Shown piece after piece: positions 34,245 to 42,621 of a DNA stretch of 64,000 nt. The notes under the pieces are model-generated. The model worked only from the letters and a program-made list of their open reading frames with translations. It ran no database searches and had not been told where the DNA came from. Source of the DNA: Novosphingobium sp. JCM 18896 (GTDB lineage Bacteria > Pseudomonadota > Alphaproteobacteria > Sphingomonadales > Sphingomonadaceae); the NCBI RefSeq assembly GCF_025938095.1, contig NZ_JAPCZF010000004.1:372001-436000 (forward strand), in the 5' to 3' direction. The first letter of the stretch is position 1. Every line of letters begins with the position of its first letter. A program made the position numbers and the translations under genes.

Positions 34245-35411
34245 CTATGCGTTGCAGAGTTCGGCTCGCGGCGCCGGTCGGCGCGAGAGCAGCACGGCGC
34301 CGAGCCCGATCGCCGAAGTCGCCGCGCCCGCGAGCGCTACGGTCGGGTAACCGAGGTCGAGCGCGATCACGCCGCCGCCGAGCGCCGCGCCCAGCGCATT
34401 GCCCAGATTGAAGGCGCCGATGTTGACCGAGGAGGCCAGGTTCGGCGCATCGGCGGCGGCGGTCATGACGCGGACCTGCAGCGGCGGCACCAGCGCGAAA
34501 CTGGCGATTCCCCAGAGGAAGATCAGCACCGCGCTCGCCCCGGCCTGCGGCATCAGCGCGGCGAAGGCGATCAGCACAAGCGACAGTGCGGCCAGCGTGA
34601 CGATCAGGGTGCGATCGACCGAGCGGTCGGCGAACTTGCCGCCGAGCCAGTTGCCGATCGTCAGACCCAGGCCATAGGTCACCAGCATCGCGGTGACGAA
34701 GCCCAGCGAGGCGTGGGTCACCTCGCGCAGGATCGGCACGATATAGGTGAAGACGGTGAACATCGCGCTCGATCCGACGACGGTCAGCGCGAGGGCGCCG
34801 AGCACGGGGCCGCGCGCGAGGACGCGCAGCTCGGTCATCGCATTGCCGCCGCTCTCGGCCGGGAGCGTGGGCAGGGTGAGCCGCAGCGCCGCCATCGTCG
34901 CCAGGCCGAGCGCGGCGATGCCCCAGAACGAAGCGCGCCAGCCCATGTGCTCGCCGGCCCAGGTCGCCAGCGGCACGCCGACGACGTTGGCGATCGTCAG
35001 GCCCATGAACATCGCCGCGACCGCGCCCGCCTGCCGCTGCGGCGGCACGAGGCTGGCGGCGACGATCGAGCCGACGCCGAAGAAGGCGCCGTGGTTGAGC
35101 GAGGTGACGATCCGCGCGAACAGCAGCATGGCATAGCCGTCCGAGATTGCCGCCAGGACGTTGCCGATCGTGAACAGCGCGGCGAGGCCGATCAGCAGAG
35201 CACGGCGCGGCACGCGTCCGGTCGTCAGGGTCATCAGCGGCGCGCCGGCCATGACGCCGATCGCATAGGCGCTGATCAGCAGCCCGGCGGCCGGGATCGA
35301 CACGCCGAGATCGCCGGCGATCACCGGCAACAGGCCCATCGGCGCGAATTCGGTCACGCCGATGCCGAAGGCACCGACCGCCAGCGCGAGCAGTCCAGGG
35401 TTGAGTTTCAT
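34245..35411 (-). CDS. MFS transporter, AraJ-like efflux permease
   Basis: 388 residues, twelve predicted membrane helices. N-terminal FGIGVTEFAPMGLLP and the loop motif TTGRVPRRALL are typical of DHA1-type (AraJ/YdhP/NepI) exporters. It probably exports a small organic compound. It is 12 bases after the aldo-keto reductase gene in the same orientation, so the two are co-expressed under the divergent LysR. Confidence 0.9.
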   Translation of the reverse strand: MKLNPGLLALAVGAFGIGVTEFAPMGLLPVIAGDLGVSIPAAGLLISAYAIGVMAGAPLMTLTTGRVPRRALLIGLAALFTIGNVLAAISDGYAMLLFARIVTSLNHGAFFGVGSIVAASLVPPQRQAGAVAAMFMGLTIANVVGVPLATWAGEHMGWRASFWGIAALGLATMAALRLTLPTLPAESGGNAMTELRVLARGPVLGALALTVVGSSAMFTVFTYIVPILREVTHASLGFVTAMLVTYGLGLTIGNWLGGKFADRSVDRTLIVTLAALSLVLIAFAALMPQAGASAVLIFLWGIASFALVPPLQVRVMTAAADAPNLASSVNIGAFNLGNALGAALGGGVIALDLGYPTVALAGAATSAIGLGAVLLSRRPAPRAELCNA

Positions 35412-35423
35412 CGGAAAGGTCCT

Positions 35424-36458
35424 TCAGACGAGCGCGGGATTGAGGCGCGCGAAGCCCTCTTGCTGGCGATAGGGCGTGTGCGGGTAGGGCGGCAGCTCCT
35501 GACTGGCCGCGTCGAGCGCCGCGATCTGCTCGCGGGTCAGCGACCAGCCGACCGCGCCGAGGTTCTGGCGGAGCTGCTCCTCGTTGCGTGCGCCGATGAT
35601 CACCGAGGACACGGTCGGGCGCTGCAGCAGCCAGTTGATCGCGATCTGCGGCACCTTGCGCCCGGTTTCTTCGGCCACGGCTTCGAGCGCGTCGATCACG
35701 CGGTAGAGGCGTTCGCTCTCGACCGGCGGGGCGAACTGCTCGGTGTCATGAAGCCGGCTGTTGGCGGGGAGCGGGCGGTCGCGGCCGACCTTGCCGGTGA
35801 GGCGGCCCCAGCCGAGCGGGCTCCAGACCAGTGCGCCCACGCCCTGGTCGGCGCCGAGCGGCATGAGGTCGGCTTCGTAGGCGCGGCCGATCAGCGAGTA
35901 GTAGACCTGATGCGCGACGAGGCGCTGCCAGCCGTTGCGATCGGCCACGGCCTGCGCCTTCATCAGCTGCCAGCCCGGATAGTTCGACACCCCGGCATAG
36001 CGCACCTTGCCCGCGGCGATCAGCTGATCGAGTGTCGCCATCAGTTCCTCCACCGGTGTAGAGGCGTCGAAGGCGTGGAGCTGGAGCAGGTCGATGTGAT
36101 CGCTGCCGAGCCGGCGCAGCGAGGCCTCGACCGCGCGGATCAGCCGCGCGCGCGACACGCCCCAGTCCTGCGGACCGTCGCCCAAGGGCAGGCCGGTCTT
36201 GGTCGAGATCAGCACCGAGTCGCGGCGGCCGCGGATCGCTTCGCCGAGAATCTGTTCGGAAGCACCGTCCGAATAGACGTCGGCGGTGTCGAACAGCGTG
36301 ACGCCCGCGTCGAGGCAGATGTCGATCAGGCGGCGTGCTTCGCTCGCGTCGCTCTGGCCCCAGGCGCCGAACAGCGGGCCGGTGCCGCCGAAGGTGCCGG
36401 TGCCGAAACTCAAGGTCGGGACGCGCAGTCCCGACGATCCCAATTGCCGATATTCCAT
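35424..36458 (-). CDS. Aldo/keto reductase
   Basis: 344 residues from MEYRQLGSSG, with AAGGT upstream. A TIM-barrel reductase of the YghZ/Tas type. The catalytic tetrad is visible as Asp and Tyr in DTADVYSDG, Lys in ISTKTG and His in LLQLHAFD. NADPH-binding residues are suggested by SSVIIGARNEEQL. It reduces aldehydes or ketones. It is divergent from a LysR gene, the likely controller. Confidence 0.92.
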   Translation of the reverse strand: MEYRQLGSSGLRVPTLSFGTGTFGGTGPLFGAWGQSDASEARRLIDICLDAGVTLFDTADVYSDGASEQILGEAIRGRRDSVLISTKTGLPLGDGPQDWGVSRARLIRAVEASLRRLGSDHIDLLQLHAFDASTPVEELMATLDQLIAAGKVRYAGVSNYPGWQLMKAQAVADRNGWQRLVAHQVYYSLIGRAYEADLMPLGADQGVGALVWSPLGWGRLTGKVGRDRPLPANSRLHDTEQFAPPVESERLYRVIDALEAVAEETGRKVPQIAINWLLQRPTVSSVIIGARNEEQLRQNLGAVGWSLTREQIAALDAASQELPPYPHTPYRQQEGFARLNPALV

Positions 36459-36557
36459 GGTGGACCTTCCGATTGCAAATTCCAGGCATAGATGGACTGC
36501 GCCAGCTTGGCTGAGTAGCGTCGGCTCAGGCGAAAGATTTGTGCGACAGGAGCAAAG

Positions 36558-37469
36558 ATGATCGGAGATGCCAGGCTGGCCGGCGGTGACGATCGGGCGC
36601 GTTCGCTGGAGATCTTCGTCGCCGTGGTCGATCATGGCAGCTTTTCCGCGGCGGGTCGCCTGCTCGAACTGACGCCTTCGGCGGTCAGTCGTGCCGTCGA
36701 TCGTATCGAGGCGCGGCTCGGCGTGCGCCTGCTGCTGCGTTCGACGCGGGCACTGTCGCTGACCGCCGAGGGACAGGCCTATCTCCAGTCCGCCCGGCGC
36801 ATCCTCGCCGATCTCGACGACGCCGAACAGCAGATCGCCGACCAGGGTGCGCCGCGCGGCCGGTTGCGGGTCAGCGCGGCGCTGTCGCACGGCCGGCTCT
36901 GCGTCGTGCCGCTGCTGGGCGACTTCGTCCGGCTCTACCCGCACATCATCGTCGACATCGCGCTGACCGATGCCCTGGTGGACGTTGCCGCCGGCCAGGC
37001 CGACGTCGCGATCCGCTTCGGGCCCTTGCCCGACAGTGCGCTCACTGCGCGCAAGCTGGGGGAGACCCGCCGCGTGATCGTCGCCTCGCCCGATTACCTC
37101 GCGCGCCACGGCACGCCGCAGTCGCCCGAGGACCTGCTCGCGCACAACTGCCTGAATTTCGATTTCCGTCGGGCAGAGCCGGTCTGGCCGTTCCGGCGTG
37201 ACGGCGAGGAATTCGCCTTGCCGATGCGTGGCAATCTCGAGGCCAACAACGGCGAGACCCTGGGGCAACTCGCGGCGATCGGCATCGGCATCGCCCGGGT
37301 CGGCGCGTTCAGCGTTGCGCCCGAACTGGCCGACGGGCGGCTCGTGCCGATCCTCGAAGACTTCAATCCGGGCGACATCGAACTCGTGCATGCGGTCTTC
37401 GTCGGCGGCGCGAATACCCCGGCGCGGGTCCGTGCCTTCGTCGATTTCCTCGCCGAGCGGTTGCGTTAG
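36558..37469 (+). CDS. LysR family transcriptional regulator
   Basis: 303 residues. Winged HTH at about 14-75 (GSFSAAGRLLELTPSAVSRA) and an effector domain with AIRFGPLPDS, typical of the CrgA/AaeR-like subgroup. It starts 99 bases from the divergent aldo/keto reductase gene, a normal autoregulated arrangement controlling the reductase and MFS pair. Confidence 0.9.
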   Translation: MIGDARLAGGDDRARSLEIFVAVVDHGSFSAAGRLLELTPSAVSRAVDRIEARLGVRLLLRSTRALSLTAEGQAYLQSARRILADLDDAEQQIADQGAPRGRLRVSAALSHGRLCVVPLLGDFVRLYPHIIVDIALTDALVDVAAGQADVAIRFGPLPDSALTARKLGETRRVIVASPDYLARHGTPQSPEDLLAHNCLNFDFRRAEPVWPFRRDGEEFALPMRGNLEANNGETLGQLAAIGIGIARVGAFSVAPELADGRLVPILEDFNPGDIELVHAVFVGGANTPARVRAFVDFLAERLR

Positions 37470-37613
37470 ACGTCGGTCTGACCGCCTTATTTCCCGCCGG
37501 CAGGCGCCGAAGATTGCAAAACCGCGCGAAGCTCCTATCTTGAGCCGGCACTCGTCGCCTGCGACGGACCTTATCGGCCTAGGGCCTTTTCGATCCATCT
37601 CATGCACCAAGCT

Positions 37614-37634
37614 CCGCCCACCATGTGGTGGCGG
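37614..37634 (+). promoter_or_regulatory. Hairpin in the csp leader
   Basis: CACCA and TGGTG pair around two bases, extended by CCGC/GCGG with one bulged C. It lies 28 bases upstream of the cold-shock ATG and could form a temperature-sensitive leader structure, as known for other csp mRNAs. Confidence 0.4.
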
Positions 37635-37662
37635 ATCGTTCTTCTATTGATTGGATCGTTTC

Positions 37663-37869
37663 ATGCCCGTTGGCACCGTCAAATTCTTCAACGTCGATAA
37701 GGGCTACGGTTTCATCCAGCCCGACGATGGCACCACCGACAGCTTCGTTCACATCAGCGCCGTCGAGCGCTCGGGCATGGCCACGCTGACCAAGGATCAG
37801 CGCGTCAACTACGAGCTCGAGACCGATCGTCGCGGCAAGATCGCTGCGGTCAACCTGACGTCGGCGTAA
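37663..37869 (+). CDS. Cold-shock domain protein
   Basis: 68 residues from [10 protein letters not shown]; a TTG at 37651 is unlikely. One cold-shock (OB-fold) domain with RNP1 KGYGFIQ and RNP2 SFVHIS. It binds single-stranded nucleic acid and melts RNA structure. It is followed after 4 bases by an IF-1 gene, so the two are co-translated parts of one message. Confidence 0.95.
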   Translation: MPVGTVKFFNVDKGYGFIQPDDGTTDSFVHISAVERSGMATLTKDQRVNYELETDRRGKIAAVNLTSA

Positions 37870-37873
37870 CCGC

Positions 37874-38128
37874 ATGGCGAAGGAAGAGCTTCTCACGCTC
37901 GAAGGCGTGATCGACGAACTGTTTCCCGACGGGCGCTGCGGCGTCATGCTCGAGAACGATCATCGGATCATCGCCTATACCGCCGGCAAGATGCGCAAGT
38001 TTCGCATCAAGTCGATCGTCGGCGATCGTGTCCGCGTCGAGATGACGCCCTACGATCTCACCAAGGGCCGCATCGTCTTCCGCGAGAAGGTCGCGGGTTC
38101 GGGCGGCCCCGGGCGTTTCCGCCGCTAA
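37874..38128 (+). CDS. infA: Translation initiation factor IF-1 (csp-linked copy)
   Basis: 84 residues. The OB fold has [28 protein letters not shown] and [18 protein letters not shown], all IF-1 hallmarks. The C-terminus is slightly longer than the usual 72 residues. Sitting directly after a cold-shock gene suggests a stress-related second copy rather than the housekeeping one, but the main infA cannot be checked here. Confidence 0.93.
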   Translation: MAKEELLTLEGVIDELFPDGRCGVMLENDHRIIAYTAGKMRKFRIKSIVGDRVRVEMTPYDLTKGRIVFREKVAGSGGPGRFRR

Positions 38129-38182
38129 GGACCCGCCTGGCTTCGGGCGTGGCCGGCGGAACACCGGATAGAGGAGTTTTGC

Positions 38183-38380
38183 ATGGCAGAGCCGATCACT
38201 TTCTATCAGAGCCAGGCCGAAAGCTGCGCCAAGGCCGCTGCCGAGGCCAGCCTGGAAAACCAGCGCGACAAGTTCCTCCAGGCGCAGGCCGCCTGGCAGG
38301 CGCTCGCTGACAAGACCGCGATGGTCCAGGCACAGGCCGCCAAGCGCGAGGCCGAACGCGAGCGCGCGCGAGTTGACTAG
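38183..38380 (+). CDS. Small helical protein after infA
   Basis: 65 residues, almost wholly alpha-helical and highly charged, rich in Ala, Gln, Glu and Arg (TFYQSQAESCAKAAAEAS at the start, KREAERERAR at the end). GAGGAG lies upstream of the ATG. I do not recognise a named family. It follows infA by 54 bases and probably belongs to the csp message. Confidence 0.65.
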   Translation: MAEPITFYQSQAESCAKAAAEASLENQRDKFLQAQAAWQALADKTAMVQAQAAKREAERERARVD

Positions 38381-38417
38381 TAAATCGTGATGGAGCGCGG
38401 GCCTTCGGCTTCGCGCT

Positions 38418-38975
38418 CTACACGTAGTCGCGTTTCTGCGTGAAGCTCTGGAAGGTGTCCGGGTCTTCGAGCGGGATGCCGAAGCTTTTCGTCAGCATGG
38501 CCATGGTCACGTAGGTTCCGACGAGCGCGACGACTTCCATCAGTTGGACCCGCGAATAGACCTGGGCGAGTGCGTCCCAGGTCGAATCGCCGATGCGCTG
38601 CGTCCGCACGAGGTCTGCCGCCGCCTGTGCCAGGGTGGCATCGAAACCCGATAGGGCCGTTTCCGCTTCGCCGGCGGCCGCGATCGTCGCCGTGTCGAGA
38701 CCCGCGGTTCGCGAGATCATCGCGTGGTGCCGGGCTTCGTATTCCTCGTCGCAGAGCGCGAGCGTGCGCATGACGAGAATCTGCCGGTCGTGCGGGGGCA
38801 ACTGGGTTCCGGCGATCACCTTGGCGATCAGCGGCATGAACACCGCGTAGAATTCGGGGTGATTCACGAGCACCGCCGCGAAGTTCATCGTGCCCCAGCC
38901 GCCCAGCAGTTCCACCTGGGCCGCGTCCAGTTCTCCGGTGCTGGCCGGCGGAATGCGGACGGGAAAGTCGGGCAT
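38418..38975 (-). CDS. Carboxymuconolactone decarboxylase family protein
   Basis: 185 residues from MPDFPVRIPP, with AGGAGAGG upstream. The core is ILVMRTLALCDEEYEARHH, the AhpD/CMD helix. The second cysteine of the AhpD CxxC is absent, so a peroxidase role is unlikely and a decarboxylase-like or unknown role is more likely. It lies alone, divergent from the flagellin gene. Confidence 0.87.
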   Translation of the reverse strand: MPDFPVRIPPASTGELDAAQVELLGGWGTMNFAAVLVNHPEFYAVFMPLIAKVIAGTQLPPHDRQILVMRTLALCDEEYEARHHAMISRTAGLDTATIAAAGEAETALSGFDATLAQAAADLVRTQRIGDSTWDALAQVYSRVQLMEVVALVGTYVTMAMLTKSFGIPLEDPDTFQSFTQKRDYV

Positions 38976-39258
38976 GGCTATCCTCTCCTGTTTTGTGTTC
39001 GCGGGCAGACTGGCGCGAAGCGGCGGCGTTTGCACGGGCGCGACGCGGCAAGCTTGGATCGCCGGGGCTTCGCGTTCCAACCATTGACGCTTGGGGTGGT
39101 GTTCCTGCGGAGCCCGCGGGGCGGGGCGTAAAGCCCGCGGCAAGCCCAGTTAAAGGAATTTCAGAATCGCTTTACGAATTGTTTACTACATCAGTTTACC
39201 AAGCACCTGTTCGGTCCATTTTTTTGGTTCGGATGTTCGACATTCTCTCTCCTGTCTG

Positions 39259-39278
39259 CCCCCGGCCCCGGCCGGGGG
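39259..39278. repeat. GC-rich hairpin in the flagellin upstream region
   Basis: CCCCCGGCC and GGCCGGGGG form a perfect 9-bp stem around two bases. It could be a terminator-like structure or a transcription-factor dyad. Confidence 0.5.
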
Positions 39279-39454
39279 ATCTTGTCCGGAAGACCGAAGG
39301 AACTAGCGGTCTGAAGGGGGTCAGAAGAGGGATTGCCGGAAAAATTGCATTAAGGGCTAAAAATCTTGGACGGTTTGAAATCTGCAGAAATCCGGGCCTT
39401 ACGGGACCAGACGAAGCGCTTCCGGCCTTCCGAATTCAGGAATTTTAATCCGTT

Positions 39455-39490
39455 GGTAACCAAGGGTCTTAATAATAACCCTTAGTAACC
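39455..39490. promoter_or_regulatory. Imperfect 13-bp dyad before flagellin
   Basis: GGTAACCAAGGGT (39455-39467) pairs with ACCCTTAGTAACC (39478-39490) at 11 of 13 positions across a 10-base AT spacer. It may be an operator or an mRNA stem-loop in the leader. Confidence 0.5.
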
Positions 39491-39531
39491 GCTCTTGTTG
39501 CTGGAGGTCGCTCGAAGGGTCGGGCGGCACC

Positions 39532-39545
39532 CCCGGGAAACCGGG
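39532..39545 (+). promoter_or_regulatory. GAAA-tetraloop hairpin at the flagellin start
   Basis: CCCGG and CCGGG enclose GAAA, a stable GNRA loop, 20 bases upstream of the ATG and just before the AGGAA ribosome site. In Caulobacter the FlbT protein controls flagellin through its 5' untranslated region; a comparable role here is only a suggestion. Confidence 0.45.
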
Positions 39546-39565
39546 TGAGTTTTTAGGAACTGATC

Positions 39566-40390
39566 ATGGCTGTTATCAACACTAACATCGCCGCCATGAA
39601 GGCGTCGAATGCGTCGACTTCTGCGAATAGAATGCTCGGCAGCGCTATGGAGCGTCTGTCGACGGGTAAGCGCATCAACAGCGCAAAGGACGATGCCGCC
39701 GGCCTCGCCATTGCGACGACGATGACTTCCCAGGTGCGCGGCATGAACCAGGCCATCCGCAACGCGAACGATGGTATCGCGTTGGCGCAGACGGCCGATG
39801 GCGCGCTCAACGAAGTTACCAACATGCTGCAGCGTATCCGCGAACTTTCGATCCAGTCGAAGTCGGGTACCTACAGCACCACCGACCGCACGAATCTGCA
39901 GGCGGAAGTCACGCAGCTGACGAGCCAGATCGACGACATTCTGACGAACACCAAGTTCAACGGCGTGACGTTGTTCTCGAAGGCTTCGAACGCCAGCGTT
40001 ACGATCACGATCCAGGCCGGCGATGCCGCTGCGAGCACGATCAACCTGCGCATCGACGGCGTCGACGGCACCAAGCTGACCAACTCGTCGCTCGACGTGT
40101 CGGATCCGACCAGGGCTGCGGACACGATCGGCAACGTCGACTCGGCGCTGACCTCGATCAACACCACGCGCGCTGCGCTGGGTGCCGGCCAGAGCCGTCT
40201 GGAATCGGCCGTCAACAACCTGACGACCAACATGACGAACCTGTCGGAAGCCCGCTCGCGCATCGAGGACGCGGACTACTCTTCGGAGACGACCGCGCTG
40301 GCCAAGGCACAGATCCTCAGCCAGGCCTCGACTGCGATGATCTCGCAGGCGAACCAGAGCCAGCAGAACGTACTCTCGCTGCTCAAGTAA
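39566..40390 (+). CDS. Flagellin
   Basis: 274 residues, the short alphaproteobacterial form. The conserved N-terminal helix region ([15 protein letters not shown], then [20 protein letters not shown]) and C-terminal helix region ([13 protein letters not shown], ending QQNVLSLLK) flank a short variable centre. It is exported through the flagellar type III system and polymerises into the filament. Its codon use is less GC-rich than neighbouring genes. No other flagellar gene is in the window, so it is a lone copy away from the main cluster. Confidence 0.96.
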   Translation: MAVINTNIAAMKASNASTSANRMLGSAMERLSTGKRINSAKDDAAGLAIATTMTSQVRGMNQAIRNANDGIALAQTADGALNEVTNMLQRIRELSIQSKSGTYSTTDRTNLQAEVTQLTSQIDDILTNTKFNGVTLFSKASNASVTITIQAGDAAASTINLRIDGVDGTKLTNSSLDVSDPTRAADTIGNVDSALTSINTTRAALGAGQSRLESAVNNLTTNMTNLSEARSRIEDADYSSETTALAKAQILSQASTAMISQANQSQQNVLSLLK

Positions 40391-40425
40391 AACAGCCATA
40401 GGTAACGCCTGTCCCTTCCAGGCGA

Positions 40426-40454
40426 GCCCGACGGTCCTTCTTGGACCGTCGGGC
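40426..40454 (+). terminator. Hairpin after flagellin
   Basis: A 12-bp perfect stem (40426-40437 with 40443-40454) with a 5-base loop lies 36 bases after the flagellin stop. It lacks a T run but is very stable, so it is a likely terminator or mRNA 3' stabiliser. Confidence 0.65.
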
Positions 40455-40573
40455 CAATACCGCATGCGTCGATAGCGCGTGTGAAGGGAGCGAGCCCCAA
40501 GGCTCCATGAATGTGGACGCCGTGCGCGACTTGTGGTCATCTGCCTCCGGCCTGACGGCGGAGGAACCAGAGG

Positions 40574-41197
40574 TTGAACGACGCCGGCCCAGATTTCCCG
40601 CCGGGCGCCTTCGACCGGATCGACGAGGACGACGACAGCGTCTTCTACGCGCCGCCTCGGCTCGTCACCCACATCGACGAAAGCGCGATTGCCGCGCTGA
40701 CCGACTGCTACCGCGCAGAGTTGCCCCAAGGCGGCCATGTGCTCGATCTGATGTCGAGCTGGGTCAGCCATCTTCCGCCCGAACTCGAACTCGGCGAATG
40801 CGTCGGCCACGGCATGAACGCCGAAGAGTTGACCGCCAATCCCCGCCTCGATTCGTGGTTCGTCCAGGATCTCAACCGCGATCCCGCGCTGCCTTTCGGC
40901 GATGCACGCTTCGACGCCGTGCTCTGCTGCGTCAGCGTTCAGTACCTGCAGAACCCGATCGCGGTCTTTGCCGAGGTGCGCCGGCTGTTGCGCCCCGGCG
41001 CGCCGTTCATCGTCAGCTTCTCCAACCGCTGCTTCCCGACCAAGGCCGTGGCGATCTGGCGCGCGCTCGATCTGCCGCGCCACGCCGGCCTGGTCGGCGC
41101 CTATGCCGAGCGCGCGGGCTTCTCCGCGATCGAGCCGCGCTTGCTTGCCAACGGTAGCCAGGGCGATCCGCTGGTGGTGGTAATCGCGCGGGCCTAA
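40574..41197 (+). CDS. SAM-dependent methyltransferase-like protein
   Basis: 207 residues from a TTG start, with GGAGGA 8-9 bases upstream. The layout is class I methyltransferase: FDAVLCCVSVQYL and RLLRPGAPFIVSFSNRCFP match motifs around strands 4 and 5. The usual glycine-rich SAM loop (LDxGxGxG) is replaced by VLDLMSSWVSHLP, so SAM binding needs testing. The 3' end overlaps the convergent glyoxalase-fold gene by 4 bases. Confidence 0.82.
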   Translation: MNDAGPDFPPGAFDRIDEDDDSVFYAPPRLVTHIDESAIAALTDCYRAELPQGGHVLDLMSSWVSHLPPELELGECVGHGMNAEELTANPRLDSWFVQDLNRDPALPFGDARFDAVLCCVSVQYLQNPIAVFAEVRRLLRPGAPFIVSFSNRCFPTKAVAIWRALDLPRHAGLVGAYAERAGFSAIEPRLLANGSQGDPLVVVIARA

Positions 41198-41619
41198 CGG
41201 CCCGGCTCGACGATTTCGAAGACGTTGCCGTCGGGATCGCGGCAATAGAGCGCCTTCATGCCGCTGCCGGGGAAGGTGATCACGCGACTGTGGATGCGGA
41301 CGCCGGCTGCGCGCAGCCGCTCGTGGGTTGCGGCGATGTCCTCCACTTCGACGCAGAAGTGCGAATAGCCGCGATCGCTGACCGGGTGGTCGGGCGCCTT
41401 GGGCCGCGCATCGGCGAATTCGAACAGTTCGAGCCGCAGTGCGTCGCTGCCGATCATGCACATCCGGCCCGCGACGTCGGGGATGGCCATGATCGTCGCG
41501 AAGTCCTCGCCGCCGAAGTCGAACACATCGCAGAGCGGTTCGAGGCCCAGCATGTCGCGATAGAAGGCTATCGAGCGTTCGATGTCGACGACCGACAGGC
41601 CGATATGGCTGAATTTCAT
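41194..41619 (-). CDS. Glyoxalase-fold (VOC) family protein
   Basis: 141 residues from MKFSHIGLSV with AAGGA upstream. Two beta-alpha-beta-beta-beta modules; metal ligands fall at His5, Glu64, His87 and Glu135, the complete glyoxalase I-type quartet. It could be a lactoylglutathione lyase, epimerase or dioxygenase. It lies 11 bases after the cupin gene on the same strand, so the two probably act together. Confidence 0.88.
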   Translation of the reverse strand: MKFSHIGLSVVDIERSIAFYRDMLGLEPLCDVFDFGGEDFATIMAIPDVAGRMCMIGSDALRLELFEFADARPKAPDHPVSDRGYSHFCVEVEDIAATHERLRAAGVRIHSRVITFPGSGMKALYCRDPDGNVFEIVEPGR

Positions 41620-41630
41620 GCGGCCATCCT

Positions 41631-42473
41631 TCACAGCGCCCGTGCGGTGCGGAACAGCTCGAGCAGGTGCGCGCCCTCCGCCGCGCCGCTGATCGCGGGA
41701 AGCGTGGCATCGCGTTCGGCGATCAGCACGTCGTCGCGTTCGAGCATGCGGCCGGCGACCTCGGCCGTGCCGCCGAGCACCAGCGCGGCATACCAGTCAC
41801 CGCGCGCACGGGGCGCGATCGTCTCGCCCAGGGCCAGCCGGGTAGCGCGCACCACGCCGCGGTCGGGATCGTCGGCCGCGCCGAGATCCCATTGCCAGCC
41901 GGGTGCGAGCCGGGACTTCCACAGCCCCGCGGCGCCGTCGAGCGGCAGGCTCGACCGTCCTTCGTTGTGCCGGTTGCCTTCGGCCCTCGGATGGAACGCG
42001 AAAGTGCCGCCCTGGAGCGTGGGGTGATCGCGGTACTCGGGGGCATAGCCGCCGGACGAACGCGCGAGGTCGCCGAAAATCTCGAGCAGCCGCGTGCCCT
42101 TGGAGCCGGGCACCAGCGGACCGTATTCGATCGACGGTGCGGCGACGAAGGCGTCGCCCGGCGCCATGTACCAGTCGCCGACCGCGCAGTTGCCTTCTAG
42201 AATCACGACCACGGTCCAGCAGTCGTGCCAGTGCATCGGCCAGAGCTGGTTGGGCGGCATACGGATGTCGGGCAGGCACAGGACGAAATCGTCCTCGGGC
42301 GTGCCCAGCAGCACGGCTTCGCTCCAGGTCTGGCCGCCGGGAACGTCGGCGTGCACTTCGCCGTTCGGGCCGGCCATGCCGCCGGGATGAAGGCGCCGTA
42401 CCGTCACGCCGGGGGCGAGGGCGTCGACCCGATAGGGCGCGGCTGGCCCGACGGTGCGTCTGAAGCCGGTCAT
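41631..42473 (-). CDS. Cupin-domain protein
   Basis: 280 residues from MTGFRRTVGP with GGGAGAGAG upstream. Two cupin-like halves are suggested: MHWHDCWTVVVILEG (about residues 79-93) looks like a metal-binding cupin motif 1, and a second barrel (LALGETIAPRARGDWYAALVLG) lies near the C-terminus without clear metal histidines. The substrate is unknown. Divergent from the CoA transferase gene at 42622. Confidence 0.75.
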   Translation of the reverse strand: MTGFRRTVGPAAPYRVDALAPGVTVRRLHPGGMAGPNGEVHADVPGGQTWSEAVLLGTPEDDFVLCLPDIRMPPNQLWPMHWHDCWTVVVILEGNCAVGDWYMAPGDAFVAAPSIEYGPLVPGSKGTRLLEIFGDLARSSGGYAPEYRDHPTLQGGTFAFHPRAEGNRHNEGRSSLPLDGAAGLWKSRLAPGWQWDLGAADDPDRGVVRATRLALGETIAPRARGDWYAALVLGGTAEVAGRMLERDDVLIAERDATLPAISGAAEGAHLLELFRTARAL

Positions 42474-42621
42474 GTCTCTCTCCCGTCCCGCTTTGCGGTT
42501 TATCCGAGTTTGCCACAAGACGATTGCGAAGCAAGCGCTTGGTGATCTACCCTCTTCGCGAGAGCACGAGGCGGATTCGCGCAAGGCGGACGCCGTGACG
42601 GCCATAATGGGGAGTGGGACG

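Larger units (their letters stand above)
38976..39565. other. Long leader/promoter region of flagellin
   Basis: These 590 bases hold no convincing gene. The right half is much more AT-rich than its surroundings. It contains a 9-bp GC hairpin (39259-39278), a 13-bp imperfect dyad (39455-39490) and a GAAA-loop hairpin just before the flagellin start. It must also contain the promoter of the divergent CMD-family gene. No sigma-54 or sigma-28 site was convincing. Confidence 0.55.

Noticed and set aside
36459..37610. Extension of the aldo-keto reductase over the LysR gene
   Set aside because: The extension runs antisense through the LysR coding region; MEYRQLGSSG at 36458 with AAGGT is the conserved start.
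39259..39300. Sigma-54 promoter for flagellin
   Set aside because: No GG-N10-GC pair with correct spacing was found in the upstream region.
38976..39565. A protein gene in the flagellin upstream gap
   Set aside because: Frames present are short or composed of low-complexity residues without a ribosome site; structure and AT content suit a leader.
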